Below, one piece after another: positions 17,714-28,347 of a DNA stretch of 64,000 nucleotides. How positions within the stretch are numbered: the first letter of the stretch is position 1; each line of letters opens with the position of its first letter. The notes beneath the pieces were generated by a model that worked only from the letters and a program-made list of their open reading frames with translations, was not told the origin of the DNA and searched no databases. The translations under genes were made by a program, and so were the position numbers. The DNA comes from CAKZLS01 sp963701445. Its GTDB lineage: Bacteria > Pseudomonadota > Alphaproteobacteria > Rhodospirillales > Defluviicoccaceae. The DNA lies in assembly GCA_963701445.1 (NCBI GenBank), contig CAVPAM010000039.1:124001-188000 (forward strand), given 5' to 3'.

Positions 17714-19388
17714 TTAGTGGCTGGCGGCTCCCTCCGCGCCGATGCCCGTCTGGCACCGGACGTCCTGAGCCTCGAACGCCTTCTTCTCTTCCGACGGCCC
17801 TGGCACTCTTGTCGGTGATCGAGAAGAACCAGATGCTGATGAACGCCGCCGAGATGGAATACAACGCCGGATACTTCGACGGGAACGGCGCCGAACCCTT
17901 GGCGAAGCCGAGGACTTCCTCCCACACGGTGGGTCCGAAGAACACCAGCAGGGCCGCGGTGAGCAGGCCGATGGACCCGCCGATGAGGGCGCCGCGCGTG
18001 GTCAGCTTCGACCAGAACATGGAGCAGAACAGGATGGGGAAGTTGATGCTCGCGGCGACCGCGAACGTCAGCCCCACCAGGAAGGCGATGTTCTGCTTCT
18101 CGAAGGCGATGCCCAGAAGGATCGCGATGATGCCGAGACACACCGTCGCGATCTTGGAAATCCTGACCTCGTCGGCTTCCGTGGCCCGGCCGCGGGCGAA
18201 CACGCTCGCGTACAGGTCATGGGAAACGGCCGAGGCGCCGGCCAGGGTCAGCCCGGACACCACCGCCAGGATGGTGGCGAACGCCACCGCCGAGATGAAG
18301 CCGAGCAGCAGGCTGCCGCCCACCGCGTTGGCCAGGTGGATGGCCGCCATGTTGTTGCCGCCGAGGAGCAGTCCCTTGGCATCGAGGAACTCCGGGTTCT
18401 TGGTGATCAGCACGATGGCGCTGAACCCGATGATGAAGGTCAGGATGTAGAAGTACCCGATGAAGCCGGTGGCGTAGAACACCGACTTGCGGGCTTCGGT
18501 GGCGTTGGGCACCGTGAAGAACCGCATCAGGATATGCGGCAGTCCGGCGGTGCCGAACATCAGCGCCATGCCCAGCGATATGGCGTCGATGGGATTGGTC
18601 ACGAGCGCGCCGGGGGACATGATGGCGATCCCCTTGGCGCTGGTCTCCACCGCCTGGGCGAACATGTTCTGCAGGCTGAAGCCGAAGTGCGATAGGGCGA
18701 GAAACGCGATCAGTGTCGCTCCGGAGAGCAGCAGGACAGCCTTGATCAACTGCACCCAGGTGGTCGCCAGCATGCCGCCGAAGGTCACGTAGCAGATCAT
18801 CAGGACGCCGACGATGATGACCGCATACGTATAGGGCAGGCCGAACAGGAGCTGGATCAGCTTGCCCGCTCCCACCATCTGGCCGATCAGGTAGAGGATC
18901 ACGACGATCAGCGTGCCGGTGGCCGCCAGCGACCGGATGGGTGTCTGGCTGAGACGATAGGAGGCCACGTCGGCGAAGGTGTATTTGCCCAGGTTGCGGA
19001 GCTGCTCGGCGATCAGGAACATGATGATCGGCCAGCCCACCAGCCAGCCCACCGAGTAGATCAGCCCATCGAAACCGGCGACGAACACGAGCCCGGAAAT
19101 ACCCAGGAACGAGGCCGCCGACATGTAGTCGCCGGCGATGGCGAGGCCGTTCTGGAACCCGGTGATCCCGCCGCCCGCGGCGTAGAAGTCCTTCGCCGTC
19201 TTGGTGCGGCGCGCCGCCCAATAGGTGATGCCGAGGGTCGCGCCCACGAAAGCCAGGAACATGATGATGGCGGCGATGTTGACCGGCTGCGACTTGACCT
19301 CGCCCTCGATCGCTCCGGCGGCGGACGCGTCCGTCGCGAACAGCGCGACGGCGACAGCGGCCGCGCCAATCAGGATATTGAAATTCAT
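17714..19388 (-). CDS. actP: Cation/acetate symporter, SSS family (frameshift near the C-terminus)
   Basis: A long sodium/solute symporter with a cleavable leader (LFATDASAAG) and about 13 membrane helices. SSS family motifs include FYAAGGGITGFQNGLAIAGD, GWPIIMFLIAEQLRNLGKY and FATILAVVSGLTLAGASAVS. After KSARAV near 17800 the frame shifts +1. The conserved tail then reads EEKKAFEAQDVRCQTGIGAE and ends at TAA 17714. Start ATG 19388 overlaps the DUF485 stop as ATGA. It imports acetate or other short monocarboxylates with Na+ or H+. Confidence 0.85.
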
Positions 19389-19693
19389 AGGACTTCCCTC
19401 TTGAGCTCTTCGTTCATCCGATCGAACACGGTATTCGCGCGGTAGACGTAAACGCCGGTGAGCACGAACGCGAAAATGATGACGCCGAACCCGACGGGAA
19501 TCCCGACGGTCATCACCCCATCGCCGCTGAGGGGACGCCCCAGAACCTCGGGCGCGAAGGCGATGGTCATGATGAACGCATAATACACGGCCAACATCAG
19601 AATGGCGCAACCCCAGCCAAACCGTGCCCGCTTCTTGACCATCTCATGGTACTTCGGATTGTTCTTCAGTTTTTCGACAATCGGATCTTGCAT
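19385..19693 (-). CDS. yjcH: DUF485 membrane protein, ActP partner
   Basis: 102 residues. The N-terminus NPKYHEMVKKRARFGW and two membrane helices (AILMLAVYYAFIMTIAFAP, GVIIFAFVLTGVYVYRAN) are typical DUF485/YjcH. Its four-base overlap with actP implies translational coupling. The exact role with the symporter is not established, but the gene pair is highly conserved. Confidence 0.9.
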   Translation of the reverse strand: MQDPIVEKLKNNPKYHEMVKKRARFGWGCAILMLAVYYAFIMTIAFAPEVLGRPLSGDGVMTVGIPVGFGVIIFAFVLTGVYVYRANTVFDRMNEELKREVL

Positions 19694-20096
19694 CAGCTCG
19701 TCTCCCTACGTGCTTCAACGCGTTGCTGTCGTGATTGAATGTGCGATGCCCGAGCGCGACCGGAGCGCCGGATCGCGCGTCTTGCCGCCTGTGCCGCTGT
19801 CGCTTTTTTAGCCTTCCCAAGATCCCCGCCGTACGCGGGGCCGTTTTATTTTTTTAGAAACCATCAAACCTGTGCGGCCATCTCGTAACGGTATCGTTCC
19901 GTACGGTCAATGTTGATTCGCACCGACCCAAGGTTGAAAATTCCCGTTCATTTATTTTTTTGATCTTGAAACCCGGCCGGCTTGCCCCGTTAATCATCCC
20001 AACGCTCCGCCCGAGGTGGCGCCGTTTGACAAGAACGACGCGTGTCCCGGCGCTAGCGTGTTAATCATTCGATACCTATTCAGGGGAGACGACAGC
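19694..20096. other. Divergent intergenic region between yjcH and the sulfatase gene
   Basis: About 400 bases. It must hold the promoter of the minus-strand acetate block and that of the plus-strand sulfatase. It contains one terminator-like hairpin at 19824-19856. Confidence 0.5.
19824..19856 (+). terminator. Rho-independent terminator-like hairpin
   Basis: CCCCGC-CGTAC-GCGGGG is followed by CCGTTTTATTTTTTT on the plus strand. No plus-strand gene ends nearby, so it could end an unannotated transcript or act in a leader. Confidence 0.5.
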
Positions 20097-22612
20097 ATGA
20101 GAACCGCCGCCTGGGTAGTGCTGGCGCTGATTGCCGGCACGGCGATGACTTCGGCGCCGGGCGCCGCACAACAGATCAACGGCGTGCCGGGCTCGCCGGA
20201 CGCAACAACCACGATCGACGGACGCTATATCCCGCCACCGCCGCAGAAATTCGGCGGTCAGATCGAGCTGAACGCAGCGCAGTCCACGCCATATTGGCCG
20301 GCGCGGGTGGTGCCGCCGAAGGACGCGCCGAACATTCTCCTGATCATGACCGACGACGTCGGCTTCGCCGCGCCGAGCACCTTCGGAGGGGTCATCCCGA
20401 CGCCGGCGCTCGACCGGATCGCCGCCAACGGCCTGCGCTACACCAACTTCCACTCGACATCGCTGTGTTCGCCGACGCGGGCCGCGCTGATTACCGGGCG
20501 CAACCATCACTCGGTGGGCTTCGGCGTCGTCGCGGAGCAGTCGACGGGCTATCCCGGCTACAACAGCATCATCGGCGTCGACAACGCGACCATCGGTCGC
20601 ATTCTGCTCGAGAACGGCTACCGGACGTCCTGGTACGGCAAGGACCACAACACCCCCGACTGGGTGGCGACCCAGGCCGGGCCCTTCGACCAGTGGCCCA
20701 CCGGCATGGGGTTCGAGCACTTCTACGGCTTCGTCGGCGGCGACACCAGCCAGTGGCAGCCCAACCTCTTCAACGACACCACGCCGATCTATCCATACGT
20801 CGACAATCCCGGGTGGAACCTCACCACGGCGATGGCCGACGACGCCATCCACTGGCTGGCCATGCTGAACGACATTGACCCCTCGATGCCCTTCTTCCTG
20901 CATTTCGTGCCCGGCGGTACCCACGCGCCTCATCATCCGACGCCGGAGTGGGTCAAGAAGATCGAAGACATGCAACTCTTCGACAAGGGCTGGAACGAAG
21001 TCCGCGACCAGATCTTCGAAAACCAGAAGAAGCTCGGGGTGATTCCCCAGGACACCAAGCTGTCGCCCTGGCCGGACGACCTCCTGCAAGCGGTGGGATC
21101 AGCTCACCGACGTGCAGAAGAAGCTCTTCATCCGCCAGGCGAACGTGTACGCGGCCTACCTCGCGTACACCGACCACGAGATCGGCCGGGTGATCGACCA
21201 GGTCGAGAAGATGGGCAAGCTCGACAACACGCTGATCATTTACATCAGCGGGGACAACGGCCAGAGCGCCGAAGGCTCGCCGAACGGCACCTACAGCGAG
21301 GTCGCGCAATTCAACGGAGTGGAGCTGCCAGCGGAAGAATTGATGAAGTGGTACGACGATTGGGGCACCGACCAGACCTATCCGCACTTCGCGGTCGGTT
21401 GGTCCTGGACCTTCGACTCGCCGTTCAAGTGGATGAAGCAGATCCCGTCCTTCTTCGGCGGCACGAAACAGGGCATGGCCATCTCGTGGCCAGGGCACAT
21501 CACCGACAAAGGCGGTATCCGCTGGCAGTTCCATCACGTCATCGACATCGTGCCGACAATCCTGGAGATCACCGGGATCCCCGCGCCGGTGATGGTCGAC
21601 GGCGTGGAGCAGAAGCCGATCGAAGGGGTCAGCATGGCGTACACCTTCCCCAAGTCGGCCGAAGGCTTCGACGCCCCCTCGCGCCACAAGATCCAGTATT
21701 TCGAGATGATGGGCGTGCAGGGGTTGTACAATGAAGGCTGGATGCTCTCGGCGGTTCCGGTGCGCCCGCCCTGGGAATTGCTCGGCACCGCGATCCTGGA
21801 TCCGGCGAGCGCGTACAAGTTCGAGCTGTACGACGTCCGCAACGACTGGTCGCAGTACACCGACTTGGCGGCGCAATACCCGGAGAAGGTCGAGGAGATG
21901 ACGAAGACTGATGTTCGCCGAGTTCGCCAAGTATCAGGTTCTGCCGCTTGACGCCTCGGTGGCGACGCGCCTTGTATTGCCGCGACCGAATCTCTCGGGC
22001 GGCCGACTCGTCTACACCTACGGCGGCGAAACCGTCACGGGCCTGCCGCATGGCGGAGCGCCACAGCTGTTGAACACATCGTACACCATCACGGCCGAGA
22101 TCACGGTTCCGGAGGGCGGCGCCGAGGGCATGATCCATACCAACGGCGGACGCTTCGGCGGCTACGGCCTGTATCTGCTAAAGGGCAAACCCGTGTTCAC
22201 CTGGAACCTGCTCGATCTCAAGCGCGTGCGCTGGGAAGGCCCCGACGTTCTGGCGCCCGGCAAGCACACCATCGAGTACGACTTCAAGTACGACGGGCTC
22301 GGCTTCGCGACGTTGGCGTTCAACAACATCAGCGGCATCGGGCGGTCCGGCACGGGCACGCTCAAGGTGGACGGGAAAGTGGTGTCCACCCAGAAGATGG
22401 AGCGCACCGTTCCGCTGATCCTGCCTTGGGACGAGACCTTCGACATCGGCGCCGATACCGGCACGCCGGTGGACGACAAGGACTACCAGGTGCCGTTCAA
22501 GCTGACCGCGAAGCTCGACAAGCTGACGATCAAGATGGATCCGCCGAAGCTGACACCGGAGGACATCAAGAAGCTGAAGGAGGCGGAGGCGAAAGCCAAG
22601 GACCAGCGGTAG
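20097..22612 (+). CDS. Arylsulfatase, periplasmic (two frameshifts)
   Basis: ATG 20097 begins a signal peptide (MRTAAWVVLALIAGTAMTSA). The sulfatase metal site NILLIMTDDVGFA is followed by the formylglycine site C124-S-P-T-R in TSLCSPTRAALITGR, the canonical CxPxR. The middle continues after a +1 shift near 21095 (QLTDVQKKLFIRQANVYAAY). After a second +1 shift near 21910 it ends with a C-terminal beta domain (FAKYQVLPLDASVATRLV). The joined protein is about 838 residues, as expected for the long arylsulfatase subfamily. It hydrolyses sulfate esters; the substrate is unknown. Activity requires a formylglycine-generating enzyme, which is not in this window. Confidence 0.88.
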
Positions 22613-22622
22613 CGGCCGGGGG

Positions 22623-23627
22623 TCAGGTCCCCGCGCGCCGGAAGGCGCGTGGGGGCATTCCGGTCCAGCGGCGGAAGGCGCGGGTGAAATTGGCCGGGTC
22701 CGAGTAGCCCAGCTCCCAGGCGATATCGATGAGCTTCGCGTCCGTATCGCGCAGCAACCGCATGCCGGTCTCGAGCCGCGCCGCGTCCGCCAGATGGTGG
22801 TAGTTCTCACCCTCCCGGGACAAGCGGCGCTGCAACGTTCTGACGCTGAGTCCGACCGCTTCCGCCGTCACCTGGATGGTGGGATAGCCGTCGCACAACA
22901 GCCCGCCGATAGCCTGCCGCACCGAACCCGCGAAATCGTCGGCCGGCGCGGTCGCCCGCAGGAAGTCTCGGCCCCTTCCCCGCCTCGCCGGCAAGGAAGC
23001 GCGGGTCGCCGGCGGCGCTGCCAGCAGCGATCGAGCGAACACGACCGCTTCGAACGCCGCCTCCGCAAATGACGGGCACGCCCAGGATCGTCTCGTACCG
23101 CTTCGCGTGCGGCCCCTCGGCGGCCGACAGTCGCACCTCATCCGGCATCCACCGCGGGCCGAGCACGGAACGGACCGCCTCGATCAGCATCATCGCCGTG
23201 AACAATGCCCCGTGCCGGCGGCCAGCGACATTGGGAAGCGTAAATTGGTGGCACAGCATCGCGCGGTCACCCTGGAGGACGAGCCAGTTCATGTCGCCGG
23301 AGTTGTGGAGCGCGCTCGCGTCGATCAACCGCTTCAGCGCCTCGTTCAGCGTCCGCGCGCCATGCGAGAGACGCGCAAACTCCCCAATAAGTCGAACCGG
23401 GTCCGCAGCCCCACCAGAAGCCCAAGGTCGGATAGTTTTTCCGCGCGGGCGGCGTGTTCCAAAAACGCCATCGCCTGGTGCAACGGCAGCAACCGTTCGG
23501 GATCCTCGATGATTCGTGGCGAAACCCTGACGGCTTCCATACAACGCTCGGCCGACGCGCCGGCGCTCTCGAGAAAATTGACGAACGGAACAATGGCGTT
23601 CGCCCGCACCATCGGTATCGGACGCAT
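22623..23627 (-). CDS. AraC-family transcriptional regulator (two frameshifts)
   Basis: Start ATG 23627 gives MRPIPMVRANAIVPFVNFLE, the N-terminal ligand-binding domain of the OruR/ArgR-like AraC subgroup (PF12625 type). The frame shifts near 23380 (a missing base, probably in a G run) and again +1 near 23066. The C-terminal AraC HTH is intact: VTAEAVGLSVRTLQRRLSRE and DIAWELGYSDPANFTRAFRR. It converges on the sulfatase gene 10 bases away and is the obvious candidate regulator of this cluster. Confidence 0.82.
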
Positions 23628-23821
23628 AGGATTACCCGTTCCCAGTTCGGATCCGGCGCCGCGCACCCCTCCCGGAACCGAGGTTCTGTTGGCCTTGCAC
23701 AAGGCAAAGCGATCAAAGTATGGCGCCGATTGACAAGAAACGCCAATGCAAACCAACGACGAGGAAAAGAGGCAATTTCAACGGCGTTTTGCTCAGTGTG
23801 TCCTACATGGGCACCGTCTCT

Positions 23822-23965
23822 TCATGCCTGTCCGGCGCCAGACGCGCCCGGTTGTTTCCAGCCCGCCTTGCGCAGCCCATCGACGAGGCGCTCGACGATG
23901 GCTTCGTCGGCGCGGTGCATGCGATAGGCGGAGGCGGGGTCGCGGGCTCCTCGGTCCTGCTAGTC
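23822..23965 (-). pseudogene. C-terminal remnant of a TPR/adenylate-cyclase-like regulator
   Basis: The open segment reads AYRMHRADEAIVERLVDGLR followed by KAGWKQPGASGAGQA and a stop. It parallels the C-terminus of the next gene (DPQIEHMADGLRKAGL) and the common ending of cyclase-TPR proteins. The upstream part is closed by a stop, so only the tail survives. Probably the relic of a paralogous copy. Confidence 0.4.
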
Positions 23966-24023
23966 GGCACGCGCCCGCATCCGCGGATTGTCTGTCCGTC
24001 ATGACGGATGGTGGCGCGTCGGA

Positions 24024-25829
24024 TCACGATGCCGGTGGCGCCGGGGAGATCGCGAGACCGGCCTTGCGCAGGCCGTCCGCCATGTGCTCGATCTGCGGGT
24101 CCGGCACGTTCCAGACGCGCGCCATGTCCCAAAAGCGTTCGCGGACATCCGGCTTCAGCGCGAGTGCCGCTTCGATTGCCGGCCGCGCCTCCTCTGTCCG
24201 CCCCAGCTGCCCGAGAATCATCGCCCTGAACAATAACCGCCATAGACCGGAGACCTCTCGTGCTTGCGACTCGACCAGCGCCCGTTCGTAGTCGCCCGTT
24301 TGGTAGTAATAGTAGATGCGGGGACTCCGGTACCAATCCGGGAATTCGGGACTGAGCGTGATCGCCTTGGTCACTAATGCGAACCCGCGTTCCCACTCCC
24401 CCATGAAGACCAGACGCATACCGTAGTGAGCCAGGCTGTCCGGATCGTTGGGATTGAGTGCGATCGCCCGTTCCCCGGCCGCCTTGAACCCTGCGAGATC
24501 GCGCCGATCGAACAGGGCGTTCGCAAGCATCAGCTGGGCGGTCGGGTTCCTTGGCTCGATGTCAACGGCGCGCTCGGCCGCGGCAAGGGAACGCTCGCGA
24601 GAATCGTAGAGCTCCGGTCGCGGATTGAAACCATGCCGATGTTCCTGTGCGTAGACGTTGGCGAGCACGGCCCACGCGTCCGCGTAGTCGGGTTCGACCA
24701 GGACGGCGCGCTCGAGGCAGTCGCGCACCCTGGCGTGCTCCTCGGGCTCGAGAAACCTCTGATGATCATAGTAGCGAAGGACGCAATCGTAGGCCGAAAG
24801 CGACGTCGGCGGTTGGTGTTGCGCTTCGGTTTGTCCGGCTTCCGCGATCACGCCATAGTGGCTGGCGAGGATTGCCGACACCTGGTGCGAGACATCTTCT
24901 TGGATGGCAAAAACGGTGGATGGCGTAACCTCTCCGCCATAGGAGTCCGCCCATACGATAGTGCCGGACTCCGCGTCTATCAGACGGGCCAAAATTTTGA
25001 TGTGGTCCTCGTCGCGTCGAACGCTGCCGATCAAAAAATAATCGATACCGAGCTCCCGTCGAAGGGCTTGAGGATCGGCCAAGTATTTCTGGTTATTCGC
25101 CGTGGATTGCATCGACAGAACGAACAGTGCCCTGAATCGGGAGAGATCCGTAATGATCTGGTCGGTAATACCTTGGGCAAAATAGGCTTGTTCGGGATCG
25201 TCGCTCAGACTCCGGAAGGGCAACACGGCGATCTTGGGTCCTCGGGGCAGTTCCGTCGCGGTGCTTTCGCCGCCGTCGGACCACCACCATGACTTGGACT
25301 CGAGCAAGCCCGCGCCAAGCCATCCCAGGACCGCGAAAAATACACCGGCGAGGAGGCCGATCGCGAGCCATTTCCGGTACGTCCGCGCGTCGCCGGATGG
25401 CGGCGCGCCTCGCGCCATCGCGACGTCCCGCTGCTCGAAATCGGGGACGTAGCCGCCTTTGGGAATCGAGATGCGCACCGGGTCGCGGTTACCGGCGGCG
25501 ACGTAATAGCCGTCGAGATCGCGGCGCAGGCGCCGCGCTTCCAGTCGGACGATCGAGTCGGTTTGCGGATCGAACGTCTCGTCGCGGCCGAAGACGGCGA
25601 CGGCGATGGCGAAGCCTTTCAAACGGTCGGCGCGGCCCGCCAACGCCTCCTCCACCAGATAACGGAGAAGCGCCTTCCGCCGCTCGCTCGCCTGGAACGT
25701 CGGGCTCGCCACCATGCGTTCGAGCTGACTACGCGTCTCGGACGGCGACGGTTGCGGGCGATCGTCGACCGTCTCCAAATTCAATGCTCGTCGGTCTGGT
25801 GCCACCGCTCTACCCATCATCTCCGGCAC
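24024..25829 (-). CDS. TolB-like/TPR regulatory protein, adenylate-cyclase-associated type
   Basis: 601 residues. The N-terminal domain (SPTFQASERRKALLRYLVEE, DSIVRLEARRLRRDL) is a helical regulatory domain common in CadC/cyclase-like regulators. One membrane helix lies at about 150-172. A TolB-like sandwich follows (KIAVLPFRSLSDDPEQAYFA, GITDQIITDLSRF) and TPRs run to the C-terminus. No nucleotidyl-cyclase catalytic domain is present. The first in-frame start is GTG 25829; ATGs at 25820 and 25817 are alternatives. It faces the sulfatase cluster divergently and may sense periplasmic ligands for it. Confidence 0.8.
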   Translation of the reverse strand: MPEMMGRAVAPDRRALNLETVDDRPQPSPSETRSQLERMVASPTFQASERRKALLRYLVEEALAGRADRLKGFAIAVAVFGRDETFDPQTDSIVRLEARRLRRDLDGYYVAAGNRDPVRISIPKGGYVPDFEQRDVAMARGAPPSGDARTYRKWLAIGLLAGVFFAVLGWLGAGLLESKSWWWSDGGESTATELPRGPKIAVLPFRSLSDDPEQAYFAQGITDQIITDLSRFRALFVLSMQSTANNQKYLADPQALRRELGIDYFLIGSVRRDEDHIKILARLIDAESGTIVWADSYGGEVTPSTVFAIQEDVSHQVSAILASHYGVIAEAGQTEAQHQPPTSLSAYDCVLRYYDHQRFLEPEEHARVRDCLERAVLVEPDYADAWAVLANVYAQEHRHGFNPRPELYDSRERSLAAAERAVDIEPRNPTAQLMLANALFDRRDLAGFKAAGERAIALNPNDPDSLAHYGMRLVFMGEWERGFALVTKAITLSPEFPDWYRSPRIYYYYQTGDYERALVESQAREVSGLWRLLFRAMILGQLGRTEEARPAIEAALALKPDVRERFWDMARVWNVPDPQIEHMADGLRKAGLAISPAPPAS

Positions 25830-26088
25830 GCGTGGTGCGATAGCTAATTTAGGCTCCGCATGGAGGAAAGCTATAGGAGATACCTAAACGCCGGAAGGAC
25901 TTTTCGGACGATCGCCGCAATGTCATTGGAATCCGTGTGTCGGTCAAGGAGGGTCGATGGACCGGCCCGCCTGCGTCGCGACGCGGCGTACGAACATGTT
26001 CGTACTCTCGGTTTTCCGGTGGCTTGGGCTATGTGTGATTTGATTCCGGGATCTTGAGACCCTTCGACGAGCGGGAGGCGAAACCGGC

Positions 26089-26352
26089 GTGCGAGAGATC
26101 GAAGCCCTCGTCAGCCGATTCCCACGGCACGAACTGGCGATGCGCCGGCTGTACGCGGCCGATCCGACGTTCAGGACGATCTGCGGGGACTACGACGAGG
26201 CTCTGCGTGCGCTCCGGTACTGGCAGGCGGACGGCGCTCATTCTGGTTGTAGGGTGAAACAATATCGTGAGCTGCTGGATGATCTCGAAAGGGAAATTTT
26301 GAACAATATCGGAGTTGCCGAAAGATATGGATCGGGCCAAAAGGTTGACTAG
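26089..26352 (+). CDS. Small conserved hypothetical protein upstream of sulfatase
   Basis: 87 residues from GTG 26089. It is helical, acidic and basic, with the pattern LAMRRLYAADPTFRTICGDY..EALRALRYW..YRELLDDLEREIL, which I associate with a small conserved proteobacterial family of unknown role. No signal peptide and no membrane segment, so presumably cytoplasmic. It ends 58 bases before the sulfatase start and is probably co-transcribed. Confidence 0.6.
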   Translation: MREIEALVSRFPRHELAMRRLYAADPTFRTICGDYDEALRALRYWQADGAHSGCRVKQYRELLDDLEREILNNIGVAERYGSGQKVD

Positions 26353-26410
26353 GCTCCCGCCCGGCCCGATCGGTTCCGTGGGTCTTTCACATGTCAAGGA
26401 GAGGGTAGCG

Positions 26411-28174
26411 ATGAGAAAACGAGAAATGGGCAGCGCCACCGCGCGGCTCGCGGGCGGCTTGGGGGCGGCGGTCTTCGCCGTCGGCCTGGCGACGGTCGGT
26501 TCGCCGGCTCCGGCGGCCGCGCAGGAGAAGAAGCCGAACATCCTGTTCATCATGGGCGACGACATCGGCCTGATGCAGCCGCAGGTCTATCACCGCGGGT
26601 GGATGGTCGGCGAAACGCCGAACATCGACCGTATCGCCCAGGAAGGCGGTATCTTCATGGACTATTCCGCCATGCAGAGCTGCACCTCCGGCAGGGCGGC
26701 GTTCTTCACCGGCATGTACCCGGTGCGCGTCGGATTGACCGTGCCGCAGCTTCCGGGCAGCCCGGCATGGCTGCGCCAGGGCACGCCGAATCTTGCCAAG
26801 GTGCTGCTCGATCTGGGTTACAACACCGGGCAGTTCGGCAAGAACCACCTCGGCGACCATACCGAGTCCCTGCCGACCGCGCACGGGTTCCAGGAGTACT
26901 TGGGCTATCTCTACCACCTGGATGCCGTCCAGCAGGTGAGTTTCCCCGACATCAACAAGACGCCGACCGATCAGGCTGTCGCGCCGCCGTGCAAGAACAC
27001 GCCGATCCCTGGCATAAACGAGGTGCCCGGCGCGGTCGATCCCAAGACCACGACCTGCTTGACGCCGCCGCGTCCGCTCATAGCATGCACCTCCAGCGAC
27101 GGCAGTCTCAAGAACCAGACCTGCAAGGACGAGGGTCCGATCACGCTGGAACGGTCCAAGACCCTCCCCGAGGAGATTTCTACCGCGGCCATCGGCTGGC
27201 TCGACCGCAACGATCCGAAGAAGACCGGCAAGCCTTTCTTCCTGTGGTACAATAATGTGCGCATGCACGTCACGACGATGCTGCCGCCCAAATATGAGGC
27301 CATGTTGGGTGTCAGGAGCAACGGAGATTACGGCATCAACGAGGCCGGCATGCAGCAGATGGACGATAACATCGGCTACGTGCTGAAGAAGCTCGAGGAT
27401 ATGGGCGAGCTGGACAACACGATCGTCGTTTTCACGACCGATAACGGCGCCGAGAAAATCTCGTTCCCCGATGGCGGCGTGTCGCCGTTCAAAGGCCAGA
27501 AGGGCATGGCCTGGGAAGGCGGCTACCGCGCGCCTGCGGTCATCCGCTGGCCCGGCAAGATCAAGCCCGGAACGGTGTATACCGAGCCGGTTGCGGCGCT
27601 CGACTGGATGCCGACGCTGGTCGAAGCGGCCGGTGGACCCAAAGGCATGGAGCTTAAGGCCCAAATCGAGAAGGGCGGTGCCTACGGCTTCAAGAAGACC
27701 ACGCTCGACGGGTTCAACCAGCTCGACTACATCACCGGCAGGTCCAAGGAATCCGCCCGCGACCACTTCATCTACTACCAGGGCGCGACCCTCTCGGCCG
27801 TGCGCTACAAGAACTGGAAGTTCTACTACACGATGGCCAATCCGCTGGCCGAGGGGTGGGTGAATCCCTCCGCGACCTACAACTTCACGTTGGTCCAGAA
27901 CATCAAGCGCGATCCGTTTGAACAGGCGGTCGGTCCGGACCAGGAATTGTCCATGAGCATTGGCGGCGCCCTGGCCGCGCCCAGCACGGCGTTTATCTAC
28001 AACTGGAATATGCTGCCGATCGGCCAGCAGATCGCCCTGCGGTATCTTGAGAGCTACGTCGAGTTCCCGCCGATGCAGGCGCCGCCCTCCTACAACCTGG
28101 CACAGGTGATGGAGGAGATCGAAGCTCAGAAGCGGGCGATCGGCAGCATGAAAGGGGGGCACCCGAGCGACTAG
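26411..28174 (+). CDS. Arylsulfatase, second paralogue, periplasmic
   Basis: 587 residues from ATG 26411, preceded by AAGGAGAGGG. The signal peptide (about 1-38, ending APAAAQE) is followed by PNILFIMGDDIGLMQPQ (metal-binding Asp pair). The modification site is CTSGR in MQSCTSGRAAFFTGMYPVRV. The formylglycine Cys and the Arg are present, but the Pro or Ala of the usual C-x-(P/A)-x-R is Ser. FTTDNGAEKISFPDGG and a GQKGMAWEGGYRAPAVIRWPG segment are typical. A Cys-rich insertion (TTCLTPPRPLIACTSSDG) is unusual. Distinct from the 20-kb sulfatase, so the locus carries two different sulfatases. Confidence 0.9.
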   Translation: MRKREMGSATARLAGGLGAAVFAVGLATVGSPAPAAAQEKKPNILFIMGDDIGLMQPQVYHRGWMVGETPNIDRIAQEGGIFMDYSAMQSCTSGRAAFFTGMYPVRVGLTVPQLPGSPAWLRQGTPNLAKVLLDLGYNTGQFGKNHLGDHTESLPTAHGFQEYLGYLYHLDAVQQVSFPDINKTPTDQAVAPPCKNTPIPGINEVPGAVDPKTTTCLTPPRPLIACTSSDGSLKNQTCKDEGPITLERSKTLPEEISTAAIGWLDRNDPKKTGKPFFLWYNNVRMHVTTMLPPKYEAMLGVRSNGDYGINEAGMQQMDDNIGYVLKKLEDMGELDNTIVVFTTDNGAEKISFPDGGVSPFKGQKGMAWEGGYRAPAVIRWPGKIKPGTVYTEPVAALDWMPTLVEAAGGPKGMELKAQIEKGGAYGFKKTTLDGFNQLDYITGRSKESARDHFIYYQGATLSAVRYKNWKFYYTMANPLAEGWVNPSATYNFTLVQNIKRDPFEQAVGPDQELSMSIGGALAAPSTAFIYNWNMLPIGQQIALRYLESYVEFPPMQAPPSYNLAQVMEEIEAQKRAIGSMKGGHPSD

Positions 28175-28207
28175 CAGGATGAGCCGTCAAGTGTGAAGTG
28201 ATGAACC

Positions 28208-28234
28208 GGGCGTCCCTCCGCAAAAGGGGCGCCC
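28208..28234 (+). terminator. Hairpin after the second sulfatase
   Basis: GGGCGTCCCT-CCGCAAA-AGGGGCGCCC forms a 10-bp stem with one G-T pair, 34 bases after the sulfatase stop. There is no T-run, so termination strength is uncertain. Confidence 0.4.
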
Positions 28235-28347
28235 GGGCGTCTCCCCGGGCAGAAAACTCCGGGACAAGGATTCGACGAACCAAATCTGATTTTTTCGCCC
28301 AACGCTCAGCTGGAAAGACTGAGCCTCGCCACCAAGGGAACGACACC

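Noticed and set aside
25860..26057. 65-codon plus-strand frame before the small sulfatase-linked gene
   Set aside because: Weak start context and no recognisable pattern; could be leader DNA.
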